Part shown: piece by piece, positions 18,921-27,760 of the stretch
How the letters are laid out: each line of letters begins with the position of its first letter
Position numbering within the stretch: the stretch's first letter is position 1
NCBI RefSeq assembly: GCF_023824315.1
Contig: NZ_CP098732.1
Coordinates: forward strand, 558,001 to 622,000
DNA: 64,000 nt
Direction of reading: 5' to 3'
Source: Acinetobacter tibetensis
Lineage (GTDB): Bacteria; Pseudomonadota; Gammaproteobacteria; Pseudomonadales; Moraxellaceae
The notes under the pieces: generated by a model
Seen by the model: only the letters and a program-made list of their open reading frames with translations
What the model was told of the DNA's origin: nothing
Database searches by the model: none
Made by a program: the position numbers and the translations under genes

Positions 18921-19676
18921 ATGGAACAACTATTGGCGGTCATGCAAGAATTACGTGAAAAATGTCCGTGGGATCAAAAGCAAACGCCCAATAGTTTAAC
19001 GTCTTATGCGATTGAAGAAGCTTATGAAGTTGAGGCTGCAATTCGTTCTGGTGATATTCAACATATTAAAGAAGAACTGGGTGATTTGTTGCTCCAAGTG
19101 GTTTTTCAATCCCAAATGTACAGCGAGCAAGATGCTTTTAATTTTCAGGATGTGGTGCAAGGGATTACTGAAAAACTGATTCGCCGTCATCCACATGTTT
19201 TTCAGGCTGAACAGTTTAATCAGTTGACCGCAGAAGAAGTGTCAACTCTGTGGAAGCAAATTAAACAGCAAGAAAAACAAGGCAAACCACAATCCCGTTT
19301 AGACCAAATTAAGCATGGTCCAACTTTACAACAAGCAGAGCAGATCCAAAAAAATGCGGCGCATATTGGTTTCGATTTTGCCAATGTGGCAGATGCTTAT
19401 GCCAAATTAGAAGAAGAACTTGCTGAATTACAGCAAGCAATCAAGCAACAAAACTCAGACGAAATAGAAGCTGAATTGGGAGATTGTTTATTCTCTTTGG
19501 TCAATGTTGGACGTAAACTAGGCGTCAATAATGAAATCGCCCTGTTAGGAACGATTGATAAATTTAGAACACGCTTTGCTTACATTGAAAATCAAGCCCA
19601 ATTGCAAAACAAAACCGTAGAGCAATTATCCTTGATGGAAATGGACCAATTGTGGGAGCAGGCGAAAAACATATGA
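18921..19676 (+). CDS. mazG: Nucleoside triphosphate pyrophosphohydrolase MazG
   Basis: 251 residues, made of two MazG helical domains. It hydrolyses NTPs to NMP and PPi and in E. coli lowers ppGpp-linked responses; it often follows relA. Seen: KCPWDQKQTPNSLTSYAIEE, the metal-binding EEAYEVEAAI with EELGDLLLQVVFQSQM (about 32-68), and a second set ELAELQQAIK / EAELGDCLFSLVNVGRKLG in the C-terminal half. It has its own ribosome site (GAGAG) after the relA terminator. Confidence 0.94.
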   Translation: MEQLLAVMQELREKCPWDQKQTPNSLTSYAIEEAYEVEAAIRSGDIQHIKEELGDLLLQVVFQSQMYSEQDAFNFQDVVQGITEKLIRRHPHVFQAEQFNQLTAEEVSTLWKQIKQQEKQGKPQSRLDQIKHGPTLQQAEQIQKNAAHIGFDFANVADAYAKLEEELAELQQAIKQQNSDEIEAELGDCLFSLVNVGRKLGVNNEIALLGTIDKFRTRFAYIENQAQLQNKTVEQLSLMEMDQLWEQAKNI

Positions 19677-19700
19677 CTTTATAATAAATACAGGCAACTT

Positions 19701-20105
19701 ATGCAGCTGAATTTTAACGCTATTCGATTATTGCGAATATTGACACTTTTCACGTTCCTGATTTTTGGACTAGATCGTGTAAATGCGCAAAACTTTGATC
19801 AACAGTACTTGAATTGGAAAGCACAACAACAAGCCCAAGATGCTCGACTGGGTTCATCACGTACCGATGCAAACTATTATTTGTCAAAACCCAGTTTAAA
19901 TACGGTATCGGGCAATAAAATACGCTTGAATAGTGCAACATCAGAACAATTGCAGCAGCTTTCAGGTATCGGTGAGAAAAAAGCCGAAGCGATTTTGCAG
20001 TATCGGCAACAGCACGGAAAGTTCAAAACTATTGATGAGTTACAGCAGATTAAAGGTATTGGACCTAAGCTCTTGCAAAAAAATAAAGACCGCTTAGCAC
20101 TCTAG
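19701..20105 (+). CDS. ComEA-like helix-hairpin-helix DNA-binding protein
   Basis: 134 residues. An N-terminal hydrophobic signal (RILTLFTFLIFGLDRVNA, about 11-28) exports the protein. After a Gln/Ala-rich linker come tandem helix-hairpin-helix motifs: RLNSATSEQLQQLSGIGEKK and FKTIDELQQIKGIGPKLLQK (GIG repeats). This is the architecture of ComEA, the periplasmic receptor that pulls DNA in during natural transformation; Acinetobacter is naturally competent. More than one ComEA-like gene can exist in these genomes, so I give no symbol. It lies 24 bp after mazG. Confidence 0.85.
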   Translation: MQLNFNAIRLLRILTLFTFLIFGLDRVNAQNFDQQYLNWKAQQQAQDARLGSSRTDANYYLSKPSLNTVSGNKIRLNSATSEQLQQLSGIGEKKAEAILQYRQQHGKFKTIDELQQIKGIGPKLLQKNKDRLAL

Positions 20106-20238
20106 ACTTGGGTTTTGCAGGATTGATATGCAATATTCGGTCATGCGTAGAGATAATCAAATTGCCCTTTGATTGTGTTAGAGATATGATTAGCACCATC
20201 TTAGATATTTTACGTTCAGGCGTAGGAGACAGCGTCTT

Positions 20239-21687
20239 TTGCAAACTTTGCGCGCGTCAAAATGTGGTTTATCCACCGCTCAACTACCTGCTTCAATTCT
20301 TGATGTAATTGATGCCCTAACCAAAGCGGGCTACGAGGCTTATATCGTAGGGGGCGGTGTTCGCGATTTAATGCTAGGCCTTAATCCGAAGGATTATGAT
20401 GCCGTGACCAATGCCACACCCTCACAAATTAAAGAAGTGTTCGGCCGTCGTTGCCGTATTATCGGTCGTCGTTTTGAGTTGGCTCATGTCTATTCTGGGC
20501 GTGAACTGATTGAAGTGGCGACGTTCCGAGCACCACCAAAAAAAGCAGTGACTTCCGCTGCGGGCATGATCCTGCGTGATAATAATTGGGGCTCGATAGA
20601 GCAAGACTTTTCTCGTCGTGATTTTTCTATCAATGCACTTTATTATCAACCCCGTAAAGCTATTGTGCTCGACTTTTGTAATGCAGTAGAAGACGTTCAA
20701 AGTCGTACTTTGCGTTTACTGGGTGATCCTCAATTGCGTTTTGAGGAAGACCCAGTGCGAATGCTGCGTGCGTTGCGTTTTTCTGCCAAATTAAAATTTA
20801 GTATTGATCCAAAAATTTTAGAAATTTTTACACCTGAGCGTACACAGCTTTTGCGTGATGTCTCACCGCATCGTCTTTATGATGAATCACAAAAATTATT
20901 TACCATGGGGCATTTGTACCAAGTGCTCCCAATGTTGATTGATTTTGGCATTTGGCATCAGCTTTTTGCAGAGATTCGCCCTGAAATCACACCATTTATT
21001 GAGCGTGCTGCGAAAAATACCGATCAGCGAATTCAAATTGGTAAAACCATTAATCCTGCATTTTTCTATGCAGTGTTGCTATGGAAACCTTTTTTAGAGC
21101 GTTGTGATTTTTACTTGCAAAAAGGTGTGGTGGCTGCAGAAGCACGCGCTCAAGCGGGACTGGACGTATTAAAGCGTCAAGCAACACGTACTGTGATTCC
21201 GCGTTTTGCTGAAACCTTTATTCGTGAAGTATGGGAAATGCAAACCCGATTGTTGAACCCGAAACCTCAACAAATTGAAGCATTGTCTAACCATGCGCGC
21301 TTCCGTGCAGGCTTTGACTTTTTATTGTTGCGTGAAAAAGCAGGCGATAATACCACGCAATCTATGGGCAGTTGGTGGGATGCTTATCAACTGATGTCTA
21401 CGGACGAAAAAGAGCGTGCGATCGGTCAATATAACCGGCAACGTGCCAAAACACGTCGTAAGGTTGCTCAAGAAGAACCAGCGGAAACCAAGATTGCAGT
21501 TGATATTGAACCTTTGGTGCAAGAGCAAGAGCCACGTAGTCGTCGAAGCCGAAAAGCCAAAACTACAGAAACTGCTTCTCGAACGACAACTCATAACACC
21601 TCTGAATTGAATCACGATCATCCTATTTTAAAGAGAAAACGGGTAAAACGTGATTTAAACCAAGTCGTTTTTGGGCCAACCCAATGA
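20239..21687 (+). CDS. pcnB: Poly(A) polymerase I
   Basis: 482 residues from a TTG start at 20239; there is no in-frame ATG before the conserved region, and AGGAG lies 10 bp upstream. It adds 3' poly(A) tails that promote RNA decay. Seen: AYIVGGGVRDLMLGLNPKDYDAVTNAT (nucleotidyltransferase loop GG-RD and the DxD-type metal site, split here over residues 34-60), RRDFSINALYY, and FEEDPVRMLRALRFSAKL. The last 60 residues are basic (RSRRSRKAK, KRKRVKRDL), the normal RNA-binding tail of PcnB. The stop overlaps the folK ATG by 4 bp. Confidence 0.93.
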   Translation: MQTLRASKCGLSTAQLPASILDVIDALTKAGYEAYIVGGGVRDLMLGLNPKDYDAVTNATPSQIKEVFGRRCRIIGRRFELAHVYSGRELIEVATFRAPPKKAVTSAAGMILRDNNWGSIEQDFSRRDFSINALYYQPRKAIVLDFCNAVEDVQSRTLRLLGDPQLRFEEDPVRMLRALRFSAKLKFSIDPKILEIFTPERTQLLRDVSPHRLYDESQKLFTMGHLYQVLPMLIDFGIWHQLFAEIRPEITPFIERAAKNTDQRIQIGKTINPAFFYAVLLWKPFLERCDFYLQKGVVAAEARAQAGLDVLKRQATRTVIPRFAETFIREVWEMQTRLLNPKPQQIEALSNHARFRAGFDFLLLREKAGDNTTQSMGSWWDAYQLMSTDEKERAIGQYNRQRAKTRRKVAQEEPAETKIAVDIEPLVQEQEPRSRRSRKAKTTETASRTTTHNTSELNHDHPILKRKRVKRDLNQVVFGPTQ

Positions 21688-22172
21688 AGATTGTGAGCTA
21701 TATCGGCTTGGGGAGTAATTTGGGCGATTCGCGCCAAATTTTGACTGAAGCCATTCAGAAGTTAGCAACATTGGGTGCTGTGAGTACATCTAAATTGTAT
21801 CAAAGTCCACCCATGGGGCCTCAAGATCAACCGCATTACTTTAATGCGGTAGCACGTTTGGAAACGGACTTGGCTGCTTTGACATTGTTGGATCAATTAC
21901 AACAATTTGAGCAGGATGCAGGGCGGGTTCGTCTGCGTCGTTGGGGAGAGCGTACTTTAGATCTAGATTTGTTGCTGTATGGTGATGAACAGATTCAACA
22001 TGAGCGTTTGACCGTTCCACATGTTGGAATTTTAGAACGTGATTTTGTGGTTATTCCATTATTGGACTTAGACCCAAATTTACACATTCAGGGACACCGA
22101 TTAGATCGCCTTGATTTATTACAGCACACCACATTAACTGAAGTGGCTGATCAGCATTGGGCCAATATTTAA
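21684..22172 (+). CDS. folK: 6-hydroxymethyl-7,8-dihydropterin pyrophosphokinase
   Basis: 162 residues. FolK transfers pyrophosphate from ATP to hydroxymethyl-dihydropterin in folate synthesis. Seen: YIGLGSNLGDSRQILTEAI at the N-terminus, YQSPPMGPQDQPHYFNAVAR, and the signature RWGERTLDLDLLLYGDE with the metal-binding aspartates (about 92-108), then VPHVGILERDFVVIPL. The ATG overlaps the pcnB stop (ATGA), so translation is coupled. panB follows after 42 bp. Confidence 0.95.
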   Translation: MKIVSYIGLGSNLGDSRQILTEAIQKLATLGAVSTSKLYQSPPMGPQDQPHYFNAVARLETDLAALTLLDQLQQFEQDAGRVRLRRWGERTLDLDLLLYGDEQIQHERLTVPHVGILERDFVVIPLLDLDPNLHIQGHRLDRLDLLQHTTLTEVADQHWANI

Positions 22173-22214
22173 TAACAAAGGTATGTTCTAGGAACTTCTA
22201 GAGAGGAACATCTC

Positions 22215-23024
22215 ATGATTAGTCTGAGTGACTTAAGACAATTTAAACAAGATGGACGTAAGTTTTCATGCCTCACTTGCTACGATGCGAGCATGGCAAA
22301 AGCAATGGAGCTTGCTGAAGTCGATACGATTTTAATTGGTGACTCTTTAGGGATGGCGATTCAAGGTCGTGATTCAACTTTACCTGTAACCGTTGAAGAC
22401 ATGGCTTATCACACTGCGGCTGTGCGCCGTGGTAATCAACATGCGTTGATTATGACTGACTTACCATTTATGTCTTATGCAACGCTGAATGATGCATTGG
22501 TGAATGCGAAAACCGTGATGCAAGCGGGCGCGCAGATGGTCAAAGTTGAAGGCGGTGCTTGGTTAAATGAAACTGTAGAAGTATTGACCCGTAATGGTAT
22601 TCCAGTCTGTGTGCATTTGGGTTTAACCCCGCAATCTGTCCATGTTTTAGGTGGTTATAAGCTGCAAGCGCGTTCACGTGAAGCCGCAGATAAATTGCTG
22701 GCAGATTGCCAAGCTGTGGTTGATGCAGGAGCTGCGGTATTGTTACTCGAATGTGTGCCTGCACAATTGGGTCAAGAAGTGACGGCTCGCTTTCCGCACA
22801 TTCCTGTGATTGGTATTGGTGCAGGTGTTGAAACAGATGGACAAGTTTTAGTTGTACAAGATATGCTCGGTTTAACATTTGGACGCGTAGCCAAATTCGT
22901 GCGTAATTTTATGAAAGAGCAAGCCGGGGAAACTGCAATTTTAGATGCATTTAAGGCATATCATGCCGCTGTGCTCGATCAATCATTCCCAGCAAAAGAA
23001 CATACTTTTCAAGTAGAGCTGTAA
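22215..23024 (+). CDS. panB: 3-methyl-2-oxobutanoate hydroxymethyltransferase
   Basis: 269 residues. First committed step of pantothenate synthesis: ketoisovalerate plus methylene-THF gives ketopantoate. Seen: [39 protein letters not shown] with the metal-binding Asp, [23 protein letters not shown], and [27 protein letters not shown] site precedes the ATG. panC begins 1 bp after its stop, so the two steps that converge on pantothenate are translated together. Confidence 0.96.
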   Translation: MISLSDLRQFKQDGRKFSCLTCYDASMAKAMELAEVDTILIGDSLGMAIQGRDSTLPVTVEDMAYHTAAVRRGNQHALIMTDLPFMSYATLNDALVNAKTVMQAGAQMVKVEGGAWLNETVEVLTRNGIPVCVHLGLTPQSVHVLGGYKLQARSREAADKLLADCQAVVDAGAAVLLLECVPAQLGQEVTARFPHIPVIGIGAGVETDGQVLVVQDMLGLTFGRVAKFVRNFMKEQAGETAILDAFKAYHAAVLDQSFPAKEHTFQVEL

Positions 23025-23025
23025 T

Positions 23026-23874
23026 ATGAAAACTGAAACGACGATACAAGGCTTAGCAGGATCACTGCAACCAGCTCGTACTGCGCGAAAAATTATCGGC
23101 TTTGTTCCGACTATGGGGAATTTACATCAAGGACATTTGAACCTTGTACGTGAAGCACGCAAACTTTGTGATGTGGTTGTGGTCAGTATCTTTGTGAATC
23201 CGATTCAATTTGGACCCAATGAAGATTTTGATAATTACCCACGGACATTAGATCAAGACAGTCAGCTTTTGGCAGATGTTGGTTGTGACATTATTTTTGC
23301 ACCATCGGTCGAGCAAATGTATGGTAAGCAGCCACGTTTAACCAATATTAGTGTCTCAGAAATTACCAATGATTTGTGTGGTAAACAACGTCCTGGTCAT
23401 TTTGATGGCGTGGCCGTTGTTGTGACCAAGTTATTTAATATTGTACAACCGAATTATGCCTTCTTTGGTCAGAAAGACTTTCAACAGTTGGCGGTGATTC
23501 GTCAATTGGTGCGTGATTTAAATATTCCATTGGAAGTGATTGGTGTACCAATTGCACGTGCAGAAGATGGTTTGGCTTTAAGCTCGCGTAATGGTTATTT
23601 AACTGAAGAGCAACGTAAAATTGCGCCAAGCATTTTTCAAAATTTGAAACATGCAGCAGCAGAATTGCAGCAAGGCACTGATTTAACAGAAGTGTTAGCG
23701 AATATTAAAACGTCGTTGACAGAAGCAGGTCTAGTTGTGGACTATGTAGAAGCGCGTACACCACAATTACAAGGTATTGATCAATTTAATCAGGATCTTG
23801 TTTTGTTTGTTGCGGCAAAATTGGGCACAACCCGACTCATCGATAATTTGCAGGTTAAGCATACTGCATCATAA
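23026..23874 (+). CDS. panC: Pantothenate synthetase
   Basis: 282 residues. Joins pantoate and beta-alanine using ATP. Seen: [20 protein letters not shown] (the HIGH-type nucleotide motif, about 27-46), [37 protein letters not shown], and the KMSKS-like [14 protein letters not shown]. All usual catalytic residues are there. It overlaps nothing but sits 1 bp after panB. rapZ follows after 21 bp on the same strand. Confidence 0.96.
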   Translation: MKTETTIQGLAGSLQPARTARKIIGFVPTMGNLHQGHLNLVREARKLCDVVVVSIFVNPIQFGPNEDFDNYPRTLDQDSQLLADVGCDIIFAPSVEQMYGKQPRLTNISVSEITNDLCGKQRPGHFDGVAVVVTKLFNIVQPNYAFFGQKDFQQLAVIRQLVRDLNIPLEVIGVPIARAEDGLALSSRNGYLTEEQRKIAPSIFQNLKHAAAELQQGTDLTEVLANIKTSLTEAGLVVDYVEARTPQLQGIDQFNQDLVLFVAAKLGTTRLIDNLQVKHTAS

Positions 23875-23895
23875 AAGCCAAGGAATAGCTTTGCC

Positions 23896-24747
23896 ATGAA
23901 GCGCATTTTGATTGTGACAGGACAATCTGGTTCAGGTAAGTCATCTGCATTGCAGGTACTGGAAGATTTAGGTTATTACTGCATTGATAATTTGCCTTTG
24001 GCATTGCTGCCAGAGATTGTGGCGAAACTGGATCGTGAAAATAATCTCGAACAATTGGCCTTAGGGGTGGATGTTCGGAGTACTCGTGCAGATTTGCAGG
24101 AGTTTGATCATGTTTTTGAACAATTATTAAGACATGGGGCGGTCGATATTATTTATTTGACCACGCGGGATCAGGAGTTAATTGCACGATTTAGTGCTTC
24201 ACGTCGCCCGCATCCATTGTCGAATCGTTTTAAAAGTTTGAATGAGTGTATTCAGGAAGAAAAAACATTATTACTTCCGATACAATTACGCTCTACAGTA
24301 CATATTGATACAACTGATAAAAGTGTGCATGATTTGAAGCATACTTTATTGTCTAAACTTGGACAGTCCGATAACTTAATTGTAATTTTGCAGTCATTTG
24401 GCTATAAACATGGCATTCCTTTAGATGCTGACTATGTCTTTGATGTGCGTCATTTACCGAATCCGCATTGGGATTTGGAGTTGCGGAAATATTCTGGTTT
24501 AGATGTACCAGTACAAAAATTTTTGGAACAAAGCCCGCAGTCCAATGAAATGTTTAAAGACATTTATCATTTTTTGGACAAGTGGTTACCTGCATTTGCC
24601 GAGGGGCATCGTCACTATATGACGGTCTCCATCGGCTGTACAGGTGGACAGCATCGTTCTGTTTATATTGTGGATAGACTCAAAAAAGCACTTGAAGCGA
24701 ATTGGTCTATTCAGGTCCTACATCGAGAAATGAAGCATTGGTCATGA
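23896..24747 (+). CDS. rapZ: RNase adapter protein RapZ
   Basis: 283 residues. RapZ (YvcJ family) binds nucleotides and, in E. coli, guides RNase E to the GlmZ small RNA to tune glucosamine-6-phosphate synthesis. Seen: Walker [21 protein letters not shown] (residues 9-28), [28 protein letters not shown], a [10 protein letters not shown] block, and the C-terminal [18 protein letters not shown]. Its stop overlaps the ptsO start (ATGA). The rpoN, hpf and ptsN genes that usually stand upstream are not here. Whether the GlmZ function holds in this genus is not known from sequence. Confidence 0.93.
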   Translation: MKRILIVTGQSGSGKSSALQVLEDLGYYCIDNLPLALLPEIVAKLDRENNLEQLALGVDVRSTRADLQEFDHVFEQLLRHGAVDIIYLTTRDQELIARFSASRRPHPLSNRFKSLNECIQEEKTLLLPIQLRSTVHIDTTDKSVHDLKHTLLSKLGQSDNLIVILQSFGYKHGIPLDADYVFDVRHLPNPHWDLELRKYSGLDVPVQKFLEQSPQSNEMFKDIYHFLDKWLPAFAEGHRHYMTVSIGCTGGQHRSVYIVDRLKKALEANWSIQVLHREMKHWS

Positions 24748-25013
24748 TTGACACAACTGTTGACGTAATTAATAAACTAGGGTTACATGCGCGTGCATCT
24801 GGCAAACTCATTGAAGTAACCACCAAATTCAAATCATCTATTCAGATTGGAAAAGGTGATAAATTAGTCGATGCGAAAAACATTATGTCTTTACTGATGC
24901 TTGGCGCAGGTAAAGGCACCACTTTACGTTTAGTGATTGAAGGCGCAGATCAGGAAAAAGCCCTATCTGAAGTTCAAGCACTATTTGCAGCAAAATTTTA
25001 CGAGGCAGATTAA
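24744..25013 (+). CDS. ptsO: Nitrogen-PTS phosphocarrier protein NPr
   Basis: 89 residues from the ATG at 24744 that overlaps the rapZ stop; a longer frame from 24702 lies inside rapZ and is not needed. HPr fold: [18 protein letters not shown] with the phosphorylated His (about residue 17), then [20 protein letters not shown] around the Ser-46 region. NPr passes phosphate from EI-Ntr to EIIA-Ntr. In A. baumannii the GigA-GigB stress pathway is reported to act through this protein, and that pair lies at 61111-62714 in this same window. Confidence 0.92.
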   Translation: MIDTTVDVINKLGLHARASGKLIEVTTKFKSSIQIGKGDKLVDAKNIMSLLMLGAGKGTTLRLVIEGADQEKALSEVQALFAAKFYEAD

Positions 25014-25015
25014 TC

Positions 25016-25549
25016 GTGGCACGTCGACCGAACCGTTTTACTGACGAAGACTTTGAATCTTTAGAAGGACGTGCAAGTAAAACTGAACAGAAAAAAGCCG
25101 TACAACGTATGGCATCTTTAGGTTCTCAACTTGCAGAGTTGAACACTAAACAAATTCAAAACTTACCTGTTGAAGAGCGTTTGATTGAAGCACTTTTGGA
25201 TGTGAAACTGATTACATCAAATGAAGCTCGTCGTCGCCAATTTTTACGCATTGGTAAGTTGTTGCGTAATGAAGATGAAACTGTGATTTTATCTTATTTG
25301 ACACCGCAACAAGGCGCGAAAAAAACTGCTCAATTGCAGCGTTGGGTCGATCGTATGATCAAAGATGGTGATGTGGTCATTAATGAGTTTTCAAAAACGT
25401 ATAATGCCGCGGAACGTCATACCATTCGTCAGCACATATTGCGTATCCACCGTGATATGAAACAGCAGGCTGATGAGGAGCAACTTAAAGCTTCGCGTTT
25501 GAAGTTGTTTAACTACGTTCAGCAAGTGGCTTTAATTTCAGATAATTAA
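25016..25549 (+). CDS. darP: Ribosome biogenesis factor DarP (YjgA)
   Basis: 177 residues from a GTG start 2 bp after ptsO. DarP assists late assembly of the 50S subunit. Seen: RRPNRFTDEDFESLEGRASK at the N-terminus, ELNTKQIQNLPVEERLIEAL, EARRRQFLRIGKLLRNED and RHTIRQHILRIHRDMKQQ, all typical of the DUF615 family; the protein is highly charged and helical, as expected of a ribosome binder. The rapZ-ptsO-darP cluster ends with the terminator at 25561. Confidence 0.9.
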   Translation: MARRPNRFTDEDFESLEGRASKTEQKKAVQRMASLGSQLAELNTKQIQNLPVEERLIEALLDVKLITSNEARRRQFLRIGKLLRNEDETVILSYLTPQQGAKKTAQLQRWVDRMIKDGDVVINEFSKTYNAAERHTIRQHILRIHRDMKQQADEEQLKASRLKLFNYVQQVALISDN

Positions 25550-25560
25550 GTCATTTAGAC

Positions 25561-25593
25561 ATAAAAAAGCGACCGTTAAGGTCGCTTTTTTAT
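25561..25593. terminator. Bidirectional terminator after darP
   Basis: 14-bp perfect stem ATAAAAAAGCGACC / GGTCGCTTTTTTAT with loop GTTAA, between the convergent darP and acyl-CoA ligase genes. Confidence 0.9.
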
Positions 25594-25627
25594 GTGAGGA
25601 CATTTGTCCGTGCGGTCTACTGAGTGC

Positions 25628-27271
25628 TTAACTAAACTCGCCCGTTGTACGCTCTTTGGCCCAGTCGCGCAGGACAAATTTTTGTAGCTTGCCTGTCGAA
25701 GTTTTTGGAATTTCCGTAATCACCACATCTTTAGGGACTTTAAAGCGTGCCAGATGTTGCTTACAGAATTCAATGATTTCCTCTGGGGTAGTTTCTTTGC
25801 CTGCTTTGAGCTCGATAAAGGCGCAAGGGACTTCTTGCCAACGCGGATCAGGTTTGGCAACCACCGCGGCCGTTAAAATGGCGGGATGTCGATACAAGAC
25901 TTCTTCCACTTCTAAAGAAGAGATATTTTCGCCGCCTGAAATAATGACATCTTTGGAGCGGTCGGTAATTTTGGCATAACCATCAGGTTGGCAAACTGCC
26001 AAATCACCTGTATGGAACCAACCACCCTTAAAGGCTTCTGTGGTTGCTTCAGGGTTTTTCAGATAACCTTTCATGACAATGTTACCACGGAACATAATTT
26101 CGCCCATTGTTGTTCCATCTTTAGGCACAGGTTCTAAGGTTTCTGGATCAAGCACTTTCATACCATCTTGCAGCGGATAAGGAACACCTTGACGCGAATG
26201 CAGTTGCGCTTGTTCTTGAATACTTAATTCACTCCAGCCTGCTTGAGACGCACAAAGGGCAGAAGGCCCATAAGTTTCCGTGAGACCGTAGACATGTGTG
26301 ACATTAATGCCAATATTACGCATCCCTTCAATAATCGCAGCAGGGGGCGCTGCACCTGCCACCATGACTTCGACGCGATGTTCAAACTTAATTTGTTTCT
26401 GTTCTGGAGTATTAATTAACATCGATAACACAATCGGTGCGCCACAGAAATAATCCACTTTATGCACTGCAATTAAGTTAAAGATCAATTCAGGGTCAAC
26501 TTTACGTAAGCAAATGTTAGTACCGCCATTGGCAGCCATGGTCCAAGCAAAACACCAACCATTGCAATGGAACAGCGGTAAAGTCCATAGGTAGGTGGCA
26601 CGTGGTGTCATACCGCAAGCGATGATATTACTGGCCGCATTAATGTATGCTCCGCGATGGTGATAAACCACGCCTTTAGGGTTGCCTGTCGTACCCGAAG
26701 TATAGTTCAGGCTAATGGCATCCCATTCATCACTGGGTAAATGCCATTCAAACTCAGCATCGCCTTCTGCGAGCCAGTCTTCATATTCAATTTGACCAAT
26801 CGGAGTGGAAAAACATTGTTCGTATTCTTCATCATCCACATCAATCACGTAAATTGGCTGTGAAACTAAACTTAAAGCTTCTTTGGCAAGTGGTGCGAAT
26901 TCAGGGTCAACTAAAAGTACTTTGGTTTCAGCGTGTTCTAGCATAAATGCGATAGTTTTAGCATCTAAGCGTGTATTCAGGGTATTTAATACGGCACCAA
27001 TCATCGGCACTGCGAAGTGGGCTTCAAGCATGGCTGGAATATTGGGTAACAGTACTGAAACTGTATCATTTTTACCGATGCCTAATTTTTGTAACTGCTG
27101 TGCAAATTGGCGGCAACGATTGTAGGTTTCACGCCAACTGATACGTCGCTTACCGTGAATGATTGCATCTTGATTCGGGTAAATATAAGCGGCGCGTTCT
27201 AAATAACGCAGGGGTGAAAGTGCAACAAAATTCGCTGGGGTGCGCGGTAGTTCATCGTAGGCAGCAACCAT
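25628..27271 (-). CDS. Acyl-CoA synthetase (AMP-binding, AlkK-like)
   Basis: 547 residues. An ANL-family ligase that activates fatty acids to acyl-CoA through an acyl-AMP intermediate. Seen: LNYTSGTTGNPKGVVYHHRG (P-loop, about 190-209), YGLTETYGPS (adenine site), GWFHTGDLAVCQPDGYAKIT and DRSKDVIISGGENISSLEVE (hinge), and KTSTGKLQKFVLR with the C-terminal catalytic lysine. The sequence style matches medium-chain ligases such as AlkK; chain length is inferred. A GGAG site stands 7 bp before the ATG. It is divergent from thrS across a 489-bp gap. Confidence 0.9.
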   Translation of the reverse strand: MVAAYDELPRTPANFVALSPLRYLERAAYIYPNQDAIIHGKRRISWRETYNRCRQFAQQLQKLGIGKNDTVSVLLPNIPAMLEAHFAVPMIGAVLNTLNTRLDAKTIAFMLEHAETKVLLVDPEFAPLAKEALSLVSQPIYVIDVDDEEYEQCFSTPIGQIEYEDWLAEGDAEFEWHLPSDEWDAISLNYTSGTTGNPKGVVYHHRGAYINAASNIIACGMTPRATYLWTLPLFHCNGWCFAWTMAANGGTNICLRKVDPELIFNLIAVHKVDYFCGAPIVLSMLINTPEQKQIKFEHRVEVMVAGAAPPAAIIEGMRNIGINVTHVYGLTETYGPSALCASQAGWSELSIQEQAQLHSRQGVPYPLQDGMKVLDPETLEPVPKDGTTMGEIMFRGNIVMKGYLKNPEATTEAFKGGWFHTGDLAVCQPDGYAKITDRSKDVIISGGENISSLEVEEVLYRHPAILTAAVVAKPDPRWQEVPCAFIELKAGKETTPEEIIEFCKQHLARFKVPKDVVITEIPKTSTGKLQKFVLRDWAKERTTGEFS

Positions 27272-27713
27272 CTAACAACTCCATGTATATTTATTATCAT
27301 CGATGCTTTAAAGATAAGCATTTCAAGTTGGACTTGCATTTATGCTTTAGTCGAGGGGTTACTTTTTTATAAAGTAATGAATTTTATGTAAAAATATTCA
27401 ATAGTTGGTGTTTTTTGAATCTTTGTTCATAAATGTGATTAAATTCAAATATATATGAAAAAGTAGAAGGTGTGTTTGTTTTTTAATCTCATTTGTCAAT
27501 GCAGAAAACTATAGCGAATAAAAATATATGCATGACATCAAGATTGAAAATCATTCTAAAAGGTTCAAATGCATAAAAAATGACAATTTTTTGATTGGGA
27601 TAAGATTTATCGAGTTAAAAGGTTTTATCCAACCCTGAACCCGTGTAAAATTCTTAGCAGTTTTTATCCACCGTTTTTATCTTTTGAGGTTTTACCTCGA
27701 TCATAATCTCGCG
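27272..27713. other. AT-rich gap upstream of thrS
   Basis: About 440 bp without a gene. It must contain the promoters for the divergent ligase and thrS. A small hairpin GAGGT-TTT-ACCTC lies at 27686-27698 and could be a second folded domain of the thrS leader. No other structure stands out. Confidence 0.5.
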
Positions 27714-27743
27714 GTGACATGCTCCATGGTACGGGGCATCACT
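27714..27743 (+). promoter_or_regulatory. thrS leader hairpin mimicking the tRNA-Thr anticodon arm
   Basis: ATGCTCC (27719-27725) pairs with GGGGCAT (27733-27739) to form a 7-bp stem with one U-G pair, extended by GTG (27714-27716) with CAC (27740-27742) across a 2-nt bulge. The loop is exactly 7 nt, AUGGUAC: in anticodon-loop numbering U33, then G34 G35 U36 (a threonine anticodon), then A37. The thrS ribosome site AAGGA begins only a few bases later. In E. coli, threonyl-tRNA synthetase represses its own translation by binding an anticodon-like hairpin in this place. The structure is seen; the function here is inferred. Confidence 0.7.
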
Positions 27744-27760
27744 CCTTAAGGATTTTTTTT

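Noticed and set aside
20108..20308. Short open frame between the comEA-like gene and pcnB
   Set aside because: No recognisable protein, weak start, overlaps pcnB in another frame.
27719..27760. In-frame ATG upstream giving a 14-residue longer ThrRS
   Set aside because: It lies inside the leader hairpin, has no ribosome site, and the added residues do not belong to the family; ATG 27761 has AAGGA at 8 bp.
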